From contig NC_005125.1 of the NCBI RefSeq assembly GCF_000011385.1, positions 3,658,001 through 3,722,000 of the forward strand: a stretch of DNA of 64,000 bases. The letters are read 5' to 3'. The position numbers and the translations under genes were made by a program. The notes beneath the pieces are model-generated. The model saw only the letters and a program-made list of their open reading frames with translations. It searched no databases and had not been told where the DNA came from. The DNA comes from Gloeobacter violaceus PCC 7421 (lineage in GTDB: Bacteria; Cyanobacteriota; Cyanobacteriia; Gloeobacterales; Gloeobacteraceae). Shown in pieces: positions 43,013 through 51,716 of this stretch (within the stretch, counting starts at the first letter, position 1; every line of letters begins with the position of its first letter).

Positions 43013-43774
43013 TTAGAGGATTTCTTCCATTTTATAGTCCTCATTCTGTAGCTCATCGCACAAATTGAGTACTTTATGAGCCACTGTGTGCTCCCAACTT
43101 TGTCCCATTGGGAGAAAACTGACAAGCAGACCGCGCTCTATTTTCCAGTGCTCCTGTAGATCTTGCCGCCACCGAATGAACTTTTCTCGCAAGTGTTGAC
43201 CGCCCGTCCTGGTACATTGCACACAAAGGCCGCGGCTAGCGCTTCCGCAGGCGACGAGATCCGTAGACATTGACAAGTCCGCAAGGAGTCGTGTGATTGT
43301 ATATCCTCCTTGCCACTCCACAGCCCTACAAAGCTTATCAATGATTTGAGCATCCTCGGGTTGAAAGCGATTGGATTTAAGCTTGTGCTTCCACCGTTGA
43401 AATTTTGGATCTCTTTCGGTAAACCAGGCCGGGAAGCACACCGTGATCCAATAACGCTCCGTGGGGTTGAGTTCTACTAAAAGCTCATTGAAGAAATCTT
43501 GGCCGATTTCGACCTTGGCTTCCTTAAGCAGCAGCCATTGCTGCGCATCAGTGACCAGTTCGGTCAAAAATAATAGTAGATATTTTTTGGAAACAATTTC
43601 GCCTGGCTTCAGGTCGCTTACCCAGGCACAGATCTCGCGGAGCCTCACTTCAAGGCGAGGCTCGTAGCGCTCGGCACAGCGAATAGCTTCGATTAGATCA
43701 CGGAGAGCCTGCTCGGGAGGAAGATGGCTATGCTTGTTCATTAATAAATTGTTGCTCAAAAACTCTAGATCCAC
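43013..43774 (-). CDS. Hypothetical soluble protein in a two-gene cassette
   Basis: A 253-aa protein with lower GC than neighbours. It is mostly helical (LPPEQALRDLIEAIRCAERY, LLLFLTELVTDAQQWLLLKE), with a Cys-containing turn VACGSASRGLCVQCTRTGG around residue 180 that might bind metal. The middle has many aromatic residues (RYWITVCFPAWF). It ends 6 bp before the small membrane gene, so both form one unit. No family recognised; the pairing with a membrane peptide and base composition suggest an acquired cassette. Confidence 0.65.
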   Translation of the reverse strand: MDLEFLSNNLLMNKHSHLPPEQALRDLIEAIRCAERYEPRLEVRLREICAWVSDLKPGEIVSKKYLLLFLTELVTDAQQWLLLKEAKVEIGQDFFNELLVELNPTERYWITVCFPAWFTERDPKFQRWKHKLKSNRFQPEDAQIIDKLCRAVEWQGGYTITRLLADLSMSTDLVACGSASRGLCVQCTRTGGQHLREKFIRWRQDLQEHWKIERGLLVSFLPMGQSWEHTVAHKVLNLCDELQNEDYKMEEIL

Positions 43775-43840
43775 GGTCGAATCTCCAACAAACTCTATGC
43801 CCGATTTAGTAAAAGTAGTTTCCTAACTTGCCAGGCTTTT

Positions 43841-45301
43841 TCAACCTCGGCTGCGGCGCTTGGAAAGCGCTTCGCGGGCTTGTTCGCGATCGTCGAAGTG
43901 GATTTTTGTCGTCCCCAGGATCTGATAATCCTCATGGCCTTTCCCTGCGATCACCACGCAATCGCCTGCCTTTGCTTCGAGCAGTGCCTGCAATATCGCC
44001 CGGCGGCGGTCCACTTCCACGGTCGGCGACACTCCCACCGGAATGCCCGCCAGGATATCGTCCAAGATCGCTTCCGGATTCTCGGTGCGGGGATTGTCGG
44101 AGGTGACCACCGGCAGATCCGACAGCTCGGCGGCGATGCGGCCCATCTGGGGGCGTTTGGTGCGATCGCGATCCCCGCCGCAGCCGAATACGCAAATCAG
44201 CCGCCCGCGCACGAAAGGCCGGGTGGCCTCCAGCAGTTTGCGCAGGCCGTCGGGGGTGTGGGCGTAATCAACAATCACGGCGATATCGTCGTCTGAACCG
44301 CTCACCCGCTCCATGCGGCCAGGTACGCCGCCAAAACCCGACAGCCCCGCTGCGATCGCCTCCAGGTCGATTCCCAAAGCCAGGGTGGCCCCGACCGCCG
44401 CCAGCAGATTAGCCAGGTTGAACTGGCCCACCAGGGGGCTGGTAAAGGCGGCGCGGCCCACCGGGGTGACGAGGGTGCCGCGGATGCCCTCCGGGGTGAA
44501 CACGGCATCTTCTGGATAAATGTCCGCGCCGGGCTGAAAGCTGTAGGTCCACACCTGGTCGTACGCGGCTGCAAGGCGCACCCCCCACGGGTCGTCGGCG
44601 TTGATCACCGCCCGCCCGCTGCGGTACTCGGGACTGAACAGGGTCGCCTTCGCCTGGAAGTAACTTTCCATGTCCGGGTGGAAGTCGAGGTGGTCCTGGG
44701 TGAGGTTGGTGAAGACCGCGGCCTCGAAGCGGCAACCCGCCACCCGCTGCTGGGCCAGGGCGTGGGAGCTGACCTCCATCACCCCGTACTGGCAGCCCGC
44801 TTCCACCATCTGAGCAAGCAACTTCTGGATCTCAAGCGCAAAGGGCGTGGTGTGCCGGGCCTCCTGGCTCTGGCCCGGCCAGCGGCTGTAGAGCGTGCCC
44901 ACCAGACCCGTGGGTGCCTGGGCTTGCAATAGATTCTCGATCAAATGGGTTGTCGTCGTCTTGCCGTTGGTGCCGGTCACCCCGGCGAGGGTTAGTTTGC
45001 GGGCTGGAAAGTCGTAGTAGGCAGACGCGAGCCGGGCGCAGGTACCCACCACGTCCGGCACCCGGATCACCGGCACCGCCGCCTCCACCCCCCGGGCGTT
45101 CTCAGAAATCACCAGCCCCGCCGCTCCCCCGGCAATCGCCTGCGGCCAGAATTCACTGCCGTCCACCCGCGTACCCGGAAGACCAATAAACAAGTCCCCC
45201 GGCTGCACCTGGCGCGAATCGGTGCTCAGACCGGCAATGTCGATGTCGGGAAGGTTGCGGGTATCGAGCCCGGTTCGGGCAAGCAGTTCGTGCAAACGCA
45301 T
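43841..45301 (-). CDS. murE: UDP-MurNAc-tripeptide synthetase MurE
   Basis: A 486-aa Mur ligase for peptidoglycan precursor synthesis in the cytoplasm. The N-terminal UDP-binding domain has GLSTDSRQVQPGDLFIGLPG, the ATP loop is GVTGTNGKTTTTHLIE, the middle domain has EVSSHALAQQRVAG and DHLDFHPDME, and DNPRTENPEAIL is the motif that selects meso-diaminopimelate. The carbamoylated Lys region YFQAKATLF is intact. The ATG at 45301 fits the family; the frame is open further. Confidence 0.97.
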   Translation of the reverse strand: MRLHELLARTGLDTRNLPDIDIAGLSTDSRQVQPGDLFIGLPGTRVDGSEFWPQAIAGGAAGLVISENARGVEAAVPVIRVPDVVGTCARLASAYYDFPARKLTLAGVTGTNGKTTTTHLIENLLQAQAPTGLVGTLYSRWPGQSQEARHTTPFALEIQKLLAQMVEAGCQYGVMEVSSHALAQQRVAGCRFEAAVFTNLTQDHLDFHPDMESYFQAKATLFSPEYRSGRAVINADDPWGVRLAAAYDQVWTYSFQPGADIYPEDAVFTPEGIRGTLVTPVGRAAFTSPLVGQFNLANLLAAVGATLALGIDLEAIAAGLSGFGGVPGRMERVSGSDDDIAVIVDYAHTPDGLRKLLEATRPFVRGRLICVFGCGGDRDRTKRPQMGRIAAELSDLPVVTSDNPRTENPEAILDDILAGIPVGVSPTVEVDRRRAILQALLEAKAGDCVVIAGKGHEDYQILGTTKIHFDDREQAREALSKRRSRG

Positions 45302-45359
45302 GGCAGGCACCTTCGTACCCTGGAGGTCGAATTTAGAGTAGCAGCTTTTGCCCGGTTCG

Positions 45360-45881
45360 CTACTTGAGGCGGGCAAGGGCCGTATCCAGGTTTTTGGCGA
45401 TCGCTTCGAAGCCTTCCTGGACGAGCCGGTCGTAGGCGAAGGTGACGTACTCTTCTGCATTGTTCTGCCGGCCGCGTCCGACAATGTAATCATCGATGCG
45501 CAACTTCGGATCGACCGCAGCAAAGGCTTTGCGCACTCGGGGCAGGCTCGTAGCGGCAAAGCCGACCACATCGGGAGCGTCCAGATTCTTCAGGCCGATG
45601 CGGTAGCGCAGTGCCCAGGCCTCTTCGAGGGCGCGCATCTGCTTGTTGACAAACTTGACGGCCGAAAGGGCGTTCGCCGGAACCGGCGTGCGGCTGTAGA
45701 TCACCCGGTCGAGGGCCGAGGTGACCCGTCCTGCCTCCTGCAGGTACTGGGCGTAGCCCGGTTTGCTTGCGAGCGCCTCGCGGGCCTGGGTCAGCGTCTG
45801 CACCAGTTCGGAGCGGATGTCCGCCCGGACCGGCAGGGCCACGGTCGCGACGAGCAAAGCTGTAAGGAACCAGCGTTTCAT
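45360..45881 (-). CDS. Secreted hypothetical protein
   Basis: A 173-aa protein with a clear signal peptide (KRWFLTALLVATVALPVRA). The mature part is helical and charged (LVQTLTQAREALASKPGYAQ, FVNKQMRALEEAWALRYRIG) and ends NLDTALARLK. No family recognised. It lies between murE and the glutaredoxin-like gene on the same strand, with a 58-bp gap to murE. Periplasmic location inferred. Confidence 0.75.
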   Translation of the reverse strand: MKRWFLTALLVATVALPVRADIRSELVQTLTQAREALASKPGYAQYLQEAGRVTSALDRVIYSRTPVPANALSAVKFVNKQMRALEEAWALRYRIGLKNLDAPDVVGFAATSLPRVRKAFAAVDPKLRIDDYIVGRGRQNNAEEYVTFAYDRLVQEGFEAIAKNLDTALARLK

Positions 45882-45942
45882 CACAAAACCGGCGGGGACT
45901 ATCCTACTTCTTGCATATCTCAAGCATCGCCGGCAAGCATCC

Positions 45943-46200
45943 TCAGGCGACAAAAGCCCGCTCCAGCACGGCTGCCAGTTGGGCGCCCGTGCTGCGGTGG
46001 GAGATACCCGTCAGGGTATGGCCGTTCACCTCCAGCACCGGGATGGTGTACTGAAAGTCGGTGAACCATTCGGGATTGCTGAGAATGTTGCGCTTTTCGA
46101 CGCTCAAGCCCAAATCCGGCTGCACCCGGCGCAAGGTGGCTTCCAGCGCGTCGCACAGACAGCAGCCGGGCTTGGAGTAGAAAACGACAATTTTGTCCAC
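45943..46200 (-). CDS. Glutaredoxin-like protein (DUF836)
   Basis: An 85-aa thioredoxin-fold protein. The active-site CxxC is at KPGCCLCDALE, and the cis-Pro motif is YTIPVLEVNG. It starts with a GTG at 46200, only 5 bp after the pyruvate kinase stop, so it is co-translated with pyk. The family is common in cyanobacteria and proposed to act in disulfide reduction; no specific partner is known. Confidence 0.82.
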   Translation of the reverse strand: MDKIVVFYSKPGCCLCDALEATLRRVQPDLGLSVEKRNILSNPEWFTDFQYTIPVLEVNGHTLTGISHRSTGAQLAAVLERAFVA

Positions 46201-46205
46201 AGGCG

Positions 46206-48023
46206 CTAGACGGCGGAGGCCGCCCCGGAGAAGATGACCCCTTTTTGCGGATCGAGGGTGAGCACCACCCCGTCCGGGATGCGGGTGGTGCAGTCTTTCA
46301 CCCCGAGCAGTACCGGCAGTCCGAGGCGCAGCCCGATAATCGCTGCGTGGGAGGTGAGGCCGCTCTCCTCGGTGACGATGCCGCCCGCGAGCTTGATCGC
46401 TTCGATAAAATTGGCGTCGGTGCGCGGGGCAATCAGGATGTCCCCGGGACTCAAGGCCGCCGCTTCGTCGCTGTGGCGGACGATGCGGGCGCGTCCACTC
46501 ACGGCGTTCTGACCCAGGCCCAATCCCCGGCCGAGAATCGCCGTCACCACCTCGACTTTGATCAGGTCCGTCGAACCGGAGAGCCCCTGGATGGTGCCGG
46601 CGGTCATCACCACCAGGTCGCCTTCCAGGACGAGGTTTTCGTCCTGGGCGGCGCTGATCGCCGCTTGAAAGGTCTGGCGGGTCGAAGGCAGATCCAGGAC
46701 CATCAGCGGGTAGACCCCCCAGACCATCTGCAGTTCGCGCGCCACCGACACGCTCGGGGTAATCGCGATAATCGGCACCCTCGGCCGGTACTTGCTGACG
46801 TTGCGGGCGGTGGCGCCGGACTTGGTGAGGGTGAGAATCGCCTGGGCACCCAATTGCTGGGCGACGCTTCCCACTGCCTGGGAGATGGCGTTCGGGATCG
46901 AGCGGCCCGTGTCTACCCAGGTGCGCTGGGGCATCGAGCGCTCGATGCGATCGGCGATGCGCGCCATCGTCTCGACCGCCAAGATCGGGTGCTCGCCCAC
47001 GGCGGTCTCGTTGGAGAGCATCACCGCGTCGGTGCCGTCCAGGATGGCGTTGGCCACATCGGAAACTTCGGCGCGGGTCGGGCGGCTGTTGCTCACCATC
47101 GAATCGAGCATCTGGGTGGCGGTGATCACAGGCTTGCCGGCCCGATTGGCCGAAGCGATCAGCCGCTTTTGGAGCAAGGGCACTTCCTCGGCGGGCATCT
47201 CGACGCCCAGATCGCCACGGGCCACCATCAGCCCGTCGCAGGCGGCAATCACCGCATCGAGGTTCTCGAAGGCCTCGAATTTTTCGATCTTGGCGATCAC
47301 CGGCACCCGCTTGCCCGATTGGGCAATCAGTTCCTTCAGTTCGAGCAAATCGCTCGGGGTGCGCACGAAACTGAGGGCCACCCAATCGACGCCCTGATTG
47401 AGACCGAAGAGCAAATCCTCGCGGTCCTTTTCGGTCATCGCCGGCACCGAGAGGGTGACACCCGGAAAGTTGACGCCTTTGCTGTTGGAGAGCTTGCCCC
47501 CCCCCACCGTCCGGCAGTGCAGGTATTGGGCTTCGAGGTCCACCCGTTCGACTACCAGTTCCACCCGCCCGTCATCCAGCAAGATCGTGGCGCCGGTGGG
47601 CACTTCCTGGATAAGTCGCGAGTAGGTGATCGGACTGATGTGCTGGTTGGCGGGCACGTCGTGGCTGGTCAGAATAAACGGGTCGCCGTGCTTGAGGACG
47701 ATTGGTCCGTCGGCGAACTTGCCCAACCGGATCTTGGGACCTTGCAGATCCTGCAGGATGGCCACCGGCTGATTGAGTTCAAAGGAAATCTGGCGGATGA
47801 GGCCGATGCGGCGGCGGTGCTCCTCGTGGTTGCCGTGGGAAAAATTGAGTCTGAGGGTCGTCGCCCCGGCCTGGATGAGCTTGCGCAGGGCCTGCGGGTC
47901 GTCGACGGCGGGACCGATGGTGGCGACAATCTTGGTGCGGCGAAAACGCGCCCGCTCGCTCGGCGCGGCAGTTGTCTGTTGGGCATTGGCATCTAGAACG
48001 AACACATCGGCACCCACGCGCAT
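46206..48023 (-). CDS. pyk: Pyruvate kinase with C-terminal PEP-utilizer domain
   Basis: A 605-aa glycolytic enzyme. The barrel has RRTKIVATIGPAVDDPQAL, TTLRLNFSHGNHEEH, VIAKIEKFEAFENLD, the active-site stretch VMVARGDLGVEMPAEEVP and TATQMLDSMVSNSRPTRAE. The allosteric C domain follows. Residues about 510-600 add a phosphohistidine-like PEP-utilizer domain (GGIVTEESGLTSHAAI), the long form common in cyanobacteria and Bacillus. Followed at 5 bp by the glutaredoxin-like gene. Confidence 0.96.
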   Translation of the reverse strand: MRVGADVFVLDANAQQTTAAPSERARFRRTKIVATIGPAVDDPQALRKLIQAGATTLRLNFSHGNHEEHRRRIGLIRQISFELNQPVAILQDLQGPKIRLGKFADGPIVLKHGDPFILTSHDVPANQHISPITYSRLIQEVPTGATILLDDGRVELVVERVDLEAQYLHCRTVGGGKLSNSKGVNFPGVTLSVPAMTEKDREDLLFGLNQGVDWVALSFVRTPSDLLELKELIAQSGKRVPVIAKIEKFEAFENLDAVIAACDGLMVARGDLGVEMPAEEVPLLQKRLIASANRAGKPVITATQMLDSMVSNSRPTRAEVSDVANAILDGTDAVMLSNETAVGEHPILAVETMARIADRIERSMPQRTWVDTGRSIPNAISQAVGSVAQQLGAQAILTLTKSGATARNVSKYRPRVPIIAITPSVSVARELQMVWGVYPLMVLDLPSTRQTFQAAISAAQDENLVLEGDLVVMTAGTIQGLSGSTDLIKVEVVTAILGRGLGLGQNAVSGRARIVRHSDEAAALSPGDILIAPRTDANFIEAIKLAGGIVTEESGLTSHAAIIGLRLGLPVLLGVKDCTTRIPDGVVLTLDPQKGVIFSGAASAV

Positions 48024-48074
48024 TTTTGCGCAAATCGTAGCATGCGCTTCTTAAGACCGATGGCCATGTCGGCT

Positions 48075-48548
48075 CTAGAGGGTGAGCAACTCGAAAAATT
48101 CGGCGTCGATGTCGTAACCCAGGGCCTGGGCCAGATAGCGCAGCTCCGAGCGGTTGGCGATTCCCTTGCTGGAGAGCCAATCGGCCATCACGAAAATTTT
48201 GTGCATCACAAAGATTTCCATTGCTTCGGGGGCGAAGGTGATGCCGTCCTTGGCGCTGAACTGGTGGGGTACCAGCATCGCCGCAAAGCGCGTCAATTCG
48301 CCGGTACGCCAGTCGAGCAGATACGGAAGCCACGGATAGCGAGCGTCGAGGCGGATAAAAAACAGCCGCACCTCCTGCACCTCGGGCAATTCGCGCGGAT
48401 CGGCCTCAGCGAGCGGGTAATCAATCTCAAAGCGGATCTGGCGGGCATTGGCGAGCGGATCGCTTGCTAACTGCTCGATCTGGAGGCCGACGGCGTTCAG
48501 CTCCAGTCGCTCGACGGCGCCTTGCTCGATGCGGAGAATGGTGCTCAT
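48075..48548 (-). CDS. crr6: CRR6 family protein (NDH-1 assembly, DUF1817)
   Basis: A 157-aa soluble protein. The conserved middle, FFIRLDARYPWLPYLLDW, then LTRFAAMLVPHQFSAKDG and ALEIFVMHK-type EAMEIFVMHKIFVMADWL, is the hallmark of CRR6, needed for maturation of NdhI in the photosynthetic NDH-1 complex of plants and cyanobacteria. It marks the organism as cyanobacterial. It lies 51 bp upstream of pyk on the same strand. Confidence 0.9.
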   Translation of the reverse strand: MSTILRIEQGAVERLELNAVGLQIEQLASDPLANARQIRFEIDYPLAEADPRELPEVQEVRLFFIRLDARYPWLPYLLDWRTGELTRFAAMLVPHQFSAKDGITFAPEAMEIFVMHKIFVMADWLSSKGIANRSELRYLAQALGYDIDAEFFELLTL

Positions 48549-48710
48549 GGATGTCGCGTTGCATGATCCTCCCGCATCTTAGGCCCGGGGCGCGGGTGTG
48601 GCAATCGGCCGCAGGCAATGGCTTTGAAGACCGCACTTCTGTAGAATCTCCGTCAACCTGCCTGTGAGCCGTCCGGGAGGTCACCGCAACGCGAGGGTAC
48701 AATCAAGTTC

Positions 48711-49226
48711 ATGTCGACATCGCTTTCGCTCAAAGACACTCAGCGCGGAGATGTGCGCCTGGAGACGGACCTGCCGCCTTTGGCAGGCTACCTGCGCAAA
48801 CCGGATCACTGGATCCCGGTGGGTTTTCGGCCCCTCAAGGTGGAGGCCGCCGCGGGCACCTACCGCCTGCAACTGCCCGAATTCGGCGCCTTGGGTTTTC
48901 GGGTGGCTCCCCGCGTGGCCCTGCGCGTGGTCGAGGAGGACGAACGCCTCTACCGGCTGCACTCGGTCCCCCTGCCGGATCCGGGCTACGCAGTCGATTT
49001 TGACGGTTTGTTTCGCCTCGATCCTGCGGCGCGGGCTGTCGCGGTCTTCTGGGAAGCGAATTTTGGTATCCGCATCGAATTGCCGGGCTTTTTGGGCATG
49101 TTCCCGCAGCCGGTGGTCCAGGCGGCCGCCCAGGCGGCGGTGAGCGCCATGAACGCCGGGGTCTGCCGGTCACTGGTGGGCAATATCTGCCGCGACTTTC
49201 GCGCCCGCCCTCCCGGCTCCCCTTGA
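48711..49226 (+). CDS. DUF1997 protein
   Basis: A 171-aa protein matching the DUF1997 pattern of cyanobacteria and plants: PLAGYLRKPDHWIPVGFRPL, YRLQLPEFGALGFRVAPRVA, VFWEANFGIRIELPGFLGMF, and a helical end (AAQAAVSAMNAGVCRSLVGN). The family is a START-like or lipid-binding fold of unknown role. It precedes ebfC and recR on the same strand, 66 bp upstream. Confidence 0.82.
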   Translation: MSTSLSLKDTQRGDVRLETDLPPLAGYLRKPDHWIPVGFRPLKVEAAAGTYRLQLPEFGALGFRVAPRVALRVVEEDERLYRLHSVPLPDPGYAVDFDGLFRLDPAARAVAVFWEANFGIRIELPGFLGMFPQPVVQAAAQAAVSAMNAGVCRSLVGNICRDFRARPPGSP

Positions 49227-49292
49227 CCGGTTGCGCTCTGGACAAGTGTCCGGATTGTCTACAATAAGTAAGCCTCCAGGAGAACGATCTAC

Positions 49293-49628
49293 ATGAGCAA
49301 AGGCTTCGGTCCGATGGGCCAGTTCCAGGAAGCGCTCAAGCGCGTCAAGCAAATCCAAGAAGGCAGCGCCAAGCTCCAGGACGAGTTGGCCGCGCTTTCG
49401 ATCGAGGGCGTCGCCGGCGGCGGTCTGGTCAAGGTGACCCTGAGCGGCAACCAGGAACCGACTGGCGTCACCATCGACCCGCAGCTTCTCTCAGAAAGCA
49501 AAGAAGTGGTCGAAGACCTGCTGCTGACCGCCTATAAAGACGCCTACACCAAGTCCGCCGAGACGATGAAGGCGAAGATGCAGGAATTGACCGGCGGCAT
49601 GGAGCTGCCCCCGGGTCTTGGCTTCTAG
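49293..49628 (+). CDS. ebfC: YbaB/EbfC nucleoid-associated protein
   Basis: A 111-aa protein with the YbaB pattern: an N-terminal helix (FQEALKRVKQIQEGSAKLQ), GGGLVKVTLSGNQEPTGVTI, and the C-terminal helix (LTAYKDAYTKSAETMKAKM). The family binds DNA and is usually next to recR, as here (68 bp). AGGAGAA precedes the ATG. Confidence 0.95.
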   Translation: MSKGFGPMGQFQEALKRVKQIQEGSAKLQDELAALSIEGVAGGGLVKVTLSGNQEPTGVTIDPQLLSESKEVVEDLLLTAYKDAYTKSAETMKAKMQELTGGMELPPGLGF

Positions 49629-49696
49629 CCAGTCGCTCTTTTTTTGGCCGGTGCCGCCCAAAAGCGGCACCCGATACTTGATACCCGGCACCGCCC

Positions 49697-50290
49697 ATGT
49701 ACACCCGGCCCCTGGCCCGACTCATCGAACACTTGCAGCGTCTGCCGGGCATCGGCCCCAAGACGGCCCAGCGCCTGGCGTTTCATCTGTTGCGCCGCCC
49801 CAAGTCCGAGGCATTGCAACTGGCCCAGGCCCTTGTCGAAGCGACGGAGCAAATCGGTGTGTGCAGCCGCTGTTTTAATCTTTCTGCCGAAGACCCTTGC
49901 GACATCTGCCGCCAGCCCGGCCGCCAGGGCGAGACGATTTGCGTGGTGGCCGAGCCGCGCGACTTGGTCGCCATCGAGCGCACCCGCGAGTTCAAGGGTC
50001 ACTACCACGTCCTCGGCGGGCTCATCAACCCCATGGAAGGCATCGGTCCCGAGCAGTTGCGCATCAAAGAACTGCTCCAGCGCGTCGGTGCCGATACGGT
50101 CAAAGAGGTGATCCTCGCCATCAACCCGAGCACTGAAGGGGAGATGACGACCATGTATCTGAGCAAATACGTCAAAGTGCTCGGACCGCGCGTGACGCGC
50201 ATCGCCTTCGGCCTGCCGGTGGGGGGCGATCTCGAATATGCCGACGAGATGACCCTGGCGCGCGCCCTCGAAGGCCGCCGCGAAATTTAG
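49697..50290 (+). CDS. recR: Recombination mediator RecR
   Basis: A 197-aa protein. The N-terminal HhH ([18 protein letters not shown]), the four-Cys zinc finger ([16 protein letters not shown]) and the Toprim domain ([38 protein letters not shown]) are complete. The Walker-like C-terminal strand has [18 protein letters not shown] and [11 protein letters not shown]. RecR loads RecA at gaps with RecF and RecO. Confidence 0.96.
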   Translation: MYTRPLARLIEHLQRLPGIGPKTAQRLAFHLLRRPKSEALQLAQALVEATEQIGVCSRCFNLSAEDPCDICRQPGRQGETICVVAEPRDLVAIERTREFKGHYHVLGGLINPMEGIGPEQLRIKELLQRVGADTVKEVILAINPSTEGEMTTMYLSKYVKVLGPRVTRIAFGLPVGGDLEYADEMTLARALEGRREI

Positions 50291-50448
50291 CCTTTGTCCT
50301 TGACTTGGTCGGCCTGCTGTTGCTCTTTGAGTTCTTCGAGTGCTTCGATAAGTTGCAGGATGCTGACGGCGATATCGGGACGAACTTGCGGTCGGGCGGT
50401 GTTGTCGATTTGTGTTTGCGCCCATTGTTGTAACTGTTCGAGTGTCAT
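50287..50448 (-). CDS. 53-aa hypothetical protein
   Basis: A short frame starting [16 protein letters not shown], with a helical middle ([20 protein letters not shown]) and a basic end. It overlaps the recR stop by 4 bp in convergent orientation. Codon use looks coding but the ribosome site is weak (AGAAG). No family known. Confidence 0.5.
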   Translation of the reverse strand: MTLEQLQQWAQTQIDNTARPQVRPDIAVSILQLIEALEELKEQQQADQVKDKG

Positions 50449-50511
50449 CTTCTAAACTGCCGACACTATTCATTCAACGCCAGGACGACACCAATTCAAG
50501 ACGCAGTCAGG

Positions 50512-50904
50512 TTAGCCGTTCGGAGCCACGGCCAGGGCATCTATCTCGACAAGAACGTCGGGGTGAAACAGCGAGGCGACACCGATCAGGGCGCTGGCAG
50601 GCGGGCGTTCCAGATTGACCCACCTGTCCCGAATGGCGCGGATGGTCGGCAACAGGCAGGGATCATATTCGCAGATATAGATTGTGAGCCGGGCCACCGC
50701 GTCGAAGCTTGCTCCCGCCACTTCCAGGGTCGCTGCTATGTTCTCGAACACCTGCTCTAACTGAGTAGCGAGGTCGGGTCCAGCGAGGGTTCCATCCGCT
50801 CGAAACGGAACATGCCCCGATAGAAGCAGAAGGTGCCGATCTTCGACAAGGATCGCCTGCGAGATACCGGGGATCGAAAAACCGGGCGGATTGATGGCGC
50901 GCAT
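50512..50904 (-). CDS. RidA/YjgF family protein
   Basis: A 130-aa protein of the RidA fold. It has GISQAILVEDRHLLLLSGHV, LATQLEQVFENIAATLEVAG, ARLTIYICEYDP and RPPASALIGVASLFHPDVLVEIDALA; the Arg near the end is not in the usual deaminase position, so it may be a non-enzymatic YjgF relative. Monocistronic. Substrate unknown. Confidence 0.88.
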   Translation of the reverse strand: MRAINPPGFSIPGISQAILVEDRHLLLLSGHVPFRADGTLAGPDLATQLEQVFENIAATLEVAGASFDAVARLTIYICEYDPCLLPTIRAIRDRWVNLERPPASALIGVASLFHPDVLVEIDALAVAPNG

Positions 50905-51105
50905 TCGCTTTCACACTCCCTTCGGGCTGATCATAACCGACGTGGACTGTCAATCGAAGCGTGACTCCAGGCCCCCCATGTCAGTGAAATCGCGTGCCCG
51001 CCGGGCGGTCTCGCCCCTATACTCCCGGCAGGGGGGCGGCTTCGACGAATGCTTAAAGCACAGGCGCCGGAGCTATCTAGACATAGTGGTGCTGGGGAAA
51101 GTGCA

Positions 51106-51672
51106 ATGCGCAGAGGCTGGATCGTCGGGATGCTGATAGGGACCGTTCTGGTTCTGGTGGGGTGGACACCGCTGATGCGCGCCTTTTTGCAGGATTTTGT
51201 GCTGGTGGTGGACGCCTCCGGGTCGCGGCAGACACCCAAAAACTACCGAGGCGCCAAACTGGCCGGGCAGGATTTGCGCGGCCAGGATCTTGAAGGGGCC
51301 GACCTGCGCTCCGCCGACCTGCGCGGAACCAATCTGCGGGGAGCCCATCTGAGCGGCGCCAACTTTCAGGGGGCCAACCTCGAAGGTGCCGACCTGAGTA
51401 CCGCCATTCTCGAAAATGCCGATCTGCGCGGCGCCAGCCTGGTGGGAGCCGACCTGCGGGCGGCGGATCTGGCGGGGGCCAACCTCAGCGCTGCCCGGTT
51501 GGTGCGCGCCGACTTGAGCGCCGCCAACCTCACCCACGCCGACCTGCGCAACGCCGATCTGCACGGAGCCCGGCTCGACGACACCCTGCTGCAGCAGACC
51601 GATCTGCGCGGCCTGGACCTGGCCAGACTGGATCTCGAAGACACCGACGCCTCGGCAGCCCGCGTCCGCTAA
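51106..51672 (+). CDS. Membrane-anchored pentapeptide repeat protein
   Basis: A 188-aa protein. One N-terminal helix ([20 protein letters not shown]) is followed from about residue 55 by near-perfect A(D/N)LxX repeats such as [19 protein letters not shown], about 25 in all, forming a right-handed quadrilateral beta-helix. Start at 51106 is set by GGGGAAA. Pentapeptide proteins are abundant in cyanobacteria; in this one the repeats should face outside the membrane. Function unknown. Confidence 0.88.
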   Translation: MRRGWIVGMLIGTVLVLVGWTPLMRAFLQDFVLVVDASGSRQTPKNYRGAKLAGQDLRGQDLEGADLRSADLRGTNLRGAHLSGANFQGANLEGADLSTAILENADLRGASLVGADLRAADLAGANLSAARLVRADLSAANLTHADLRNADLHGARLDDTLLQQTDLRGLDLARLDLEDTDASAARVR

Positions 51673-51716
51673 CGATTGGCGCGGCTATGCTGGAAGGGTC
51701 TTTCACAGCATCAGCC

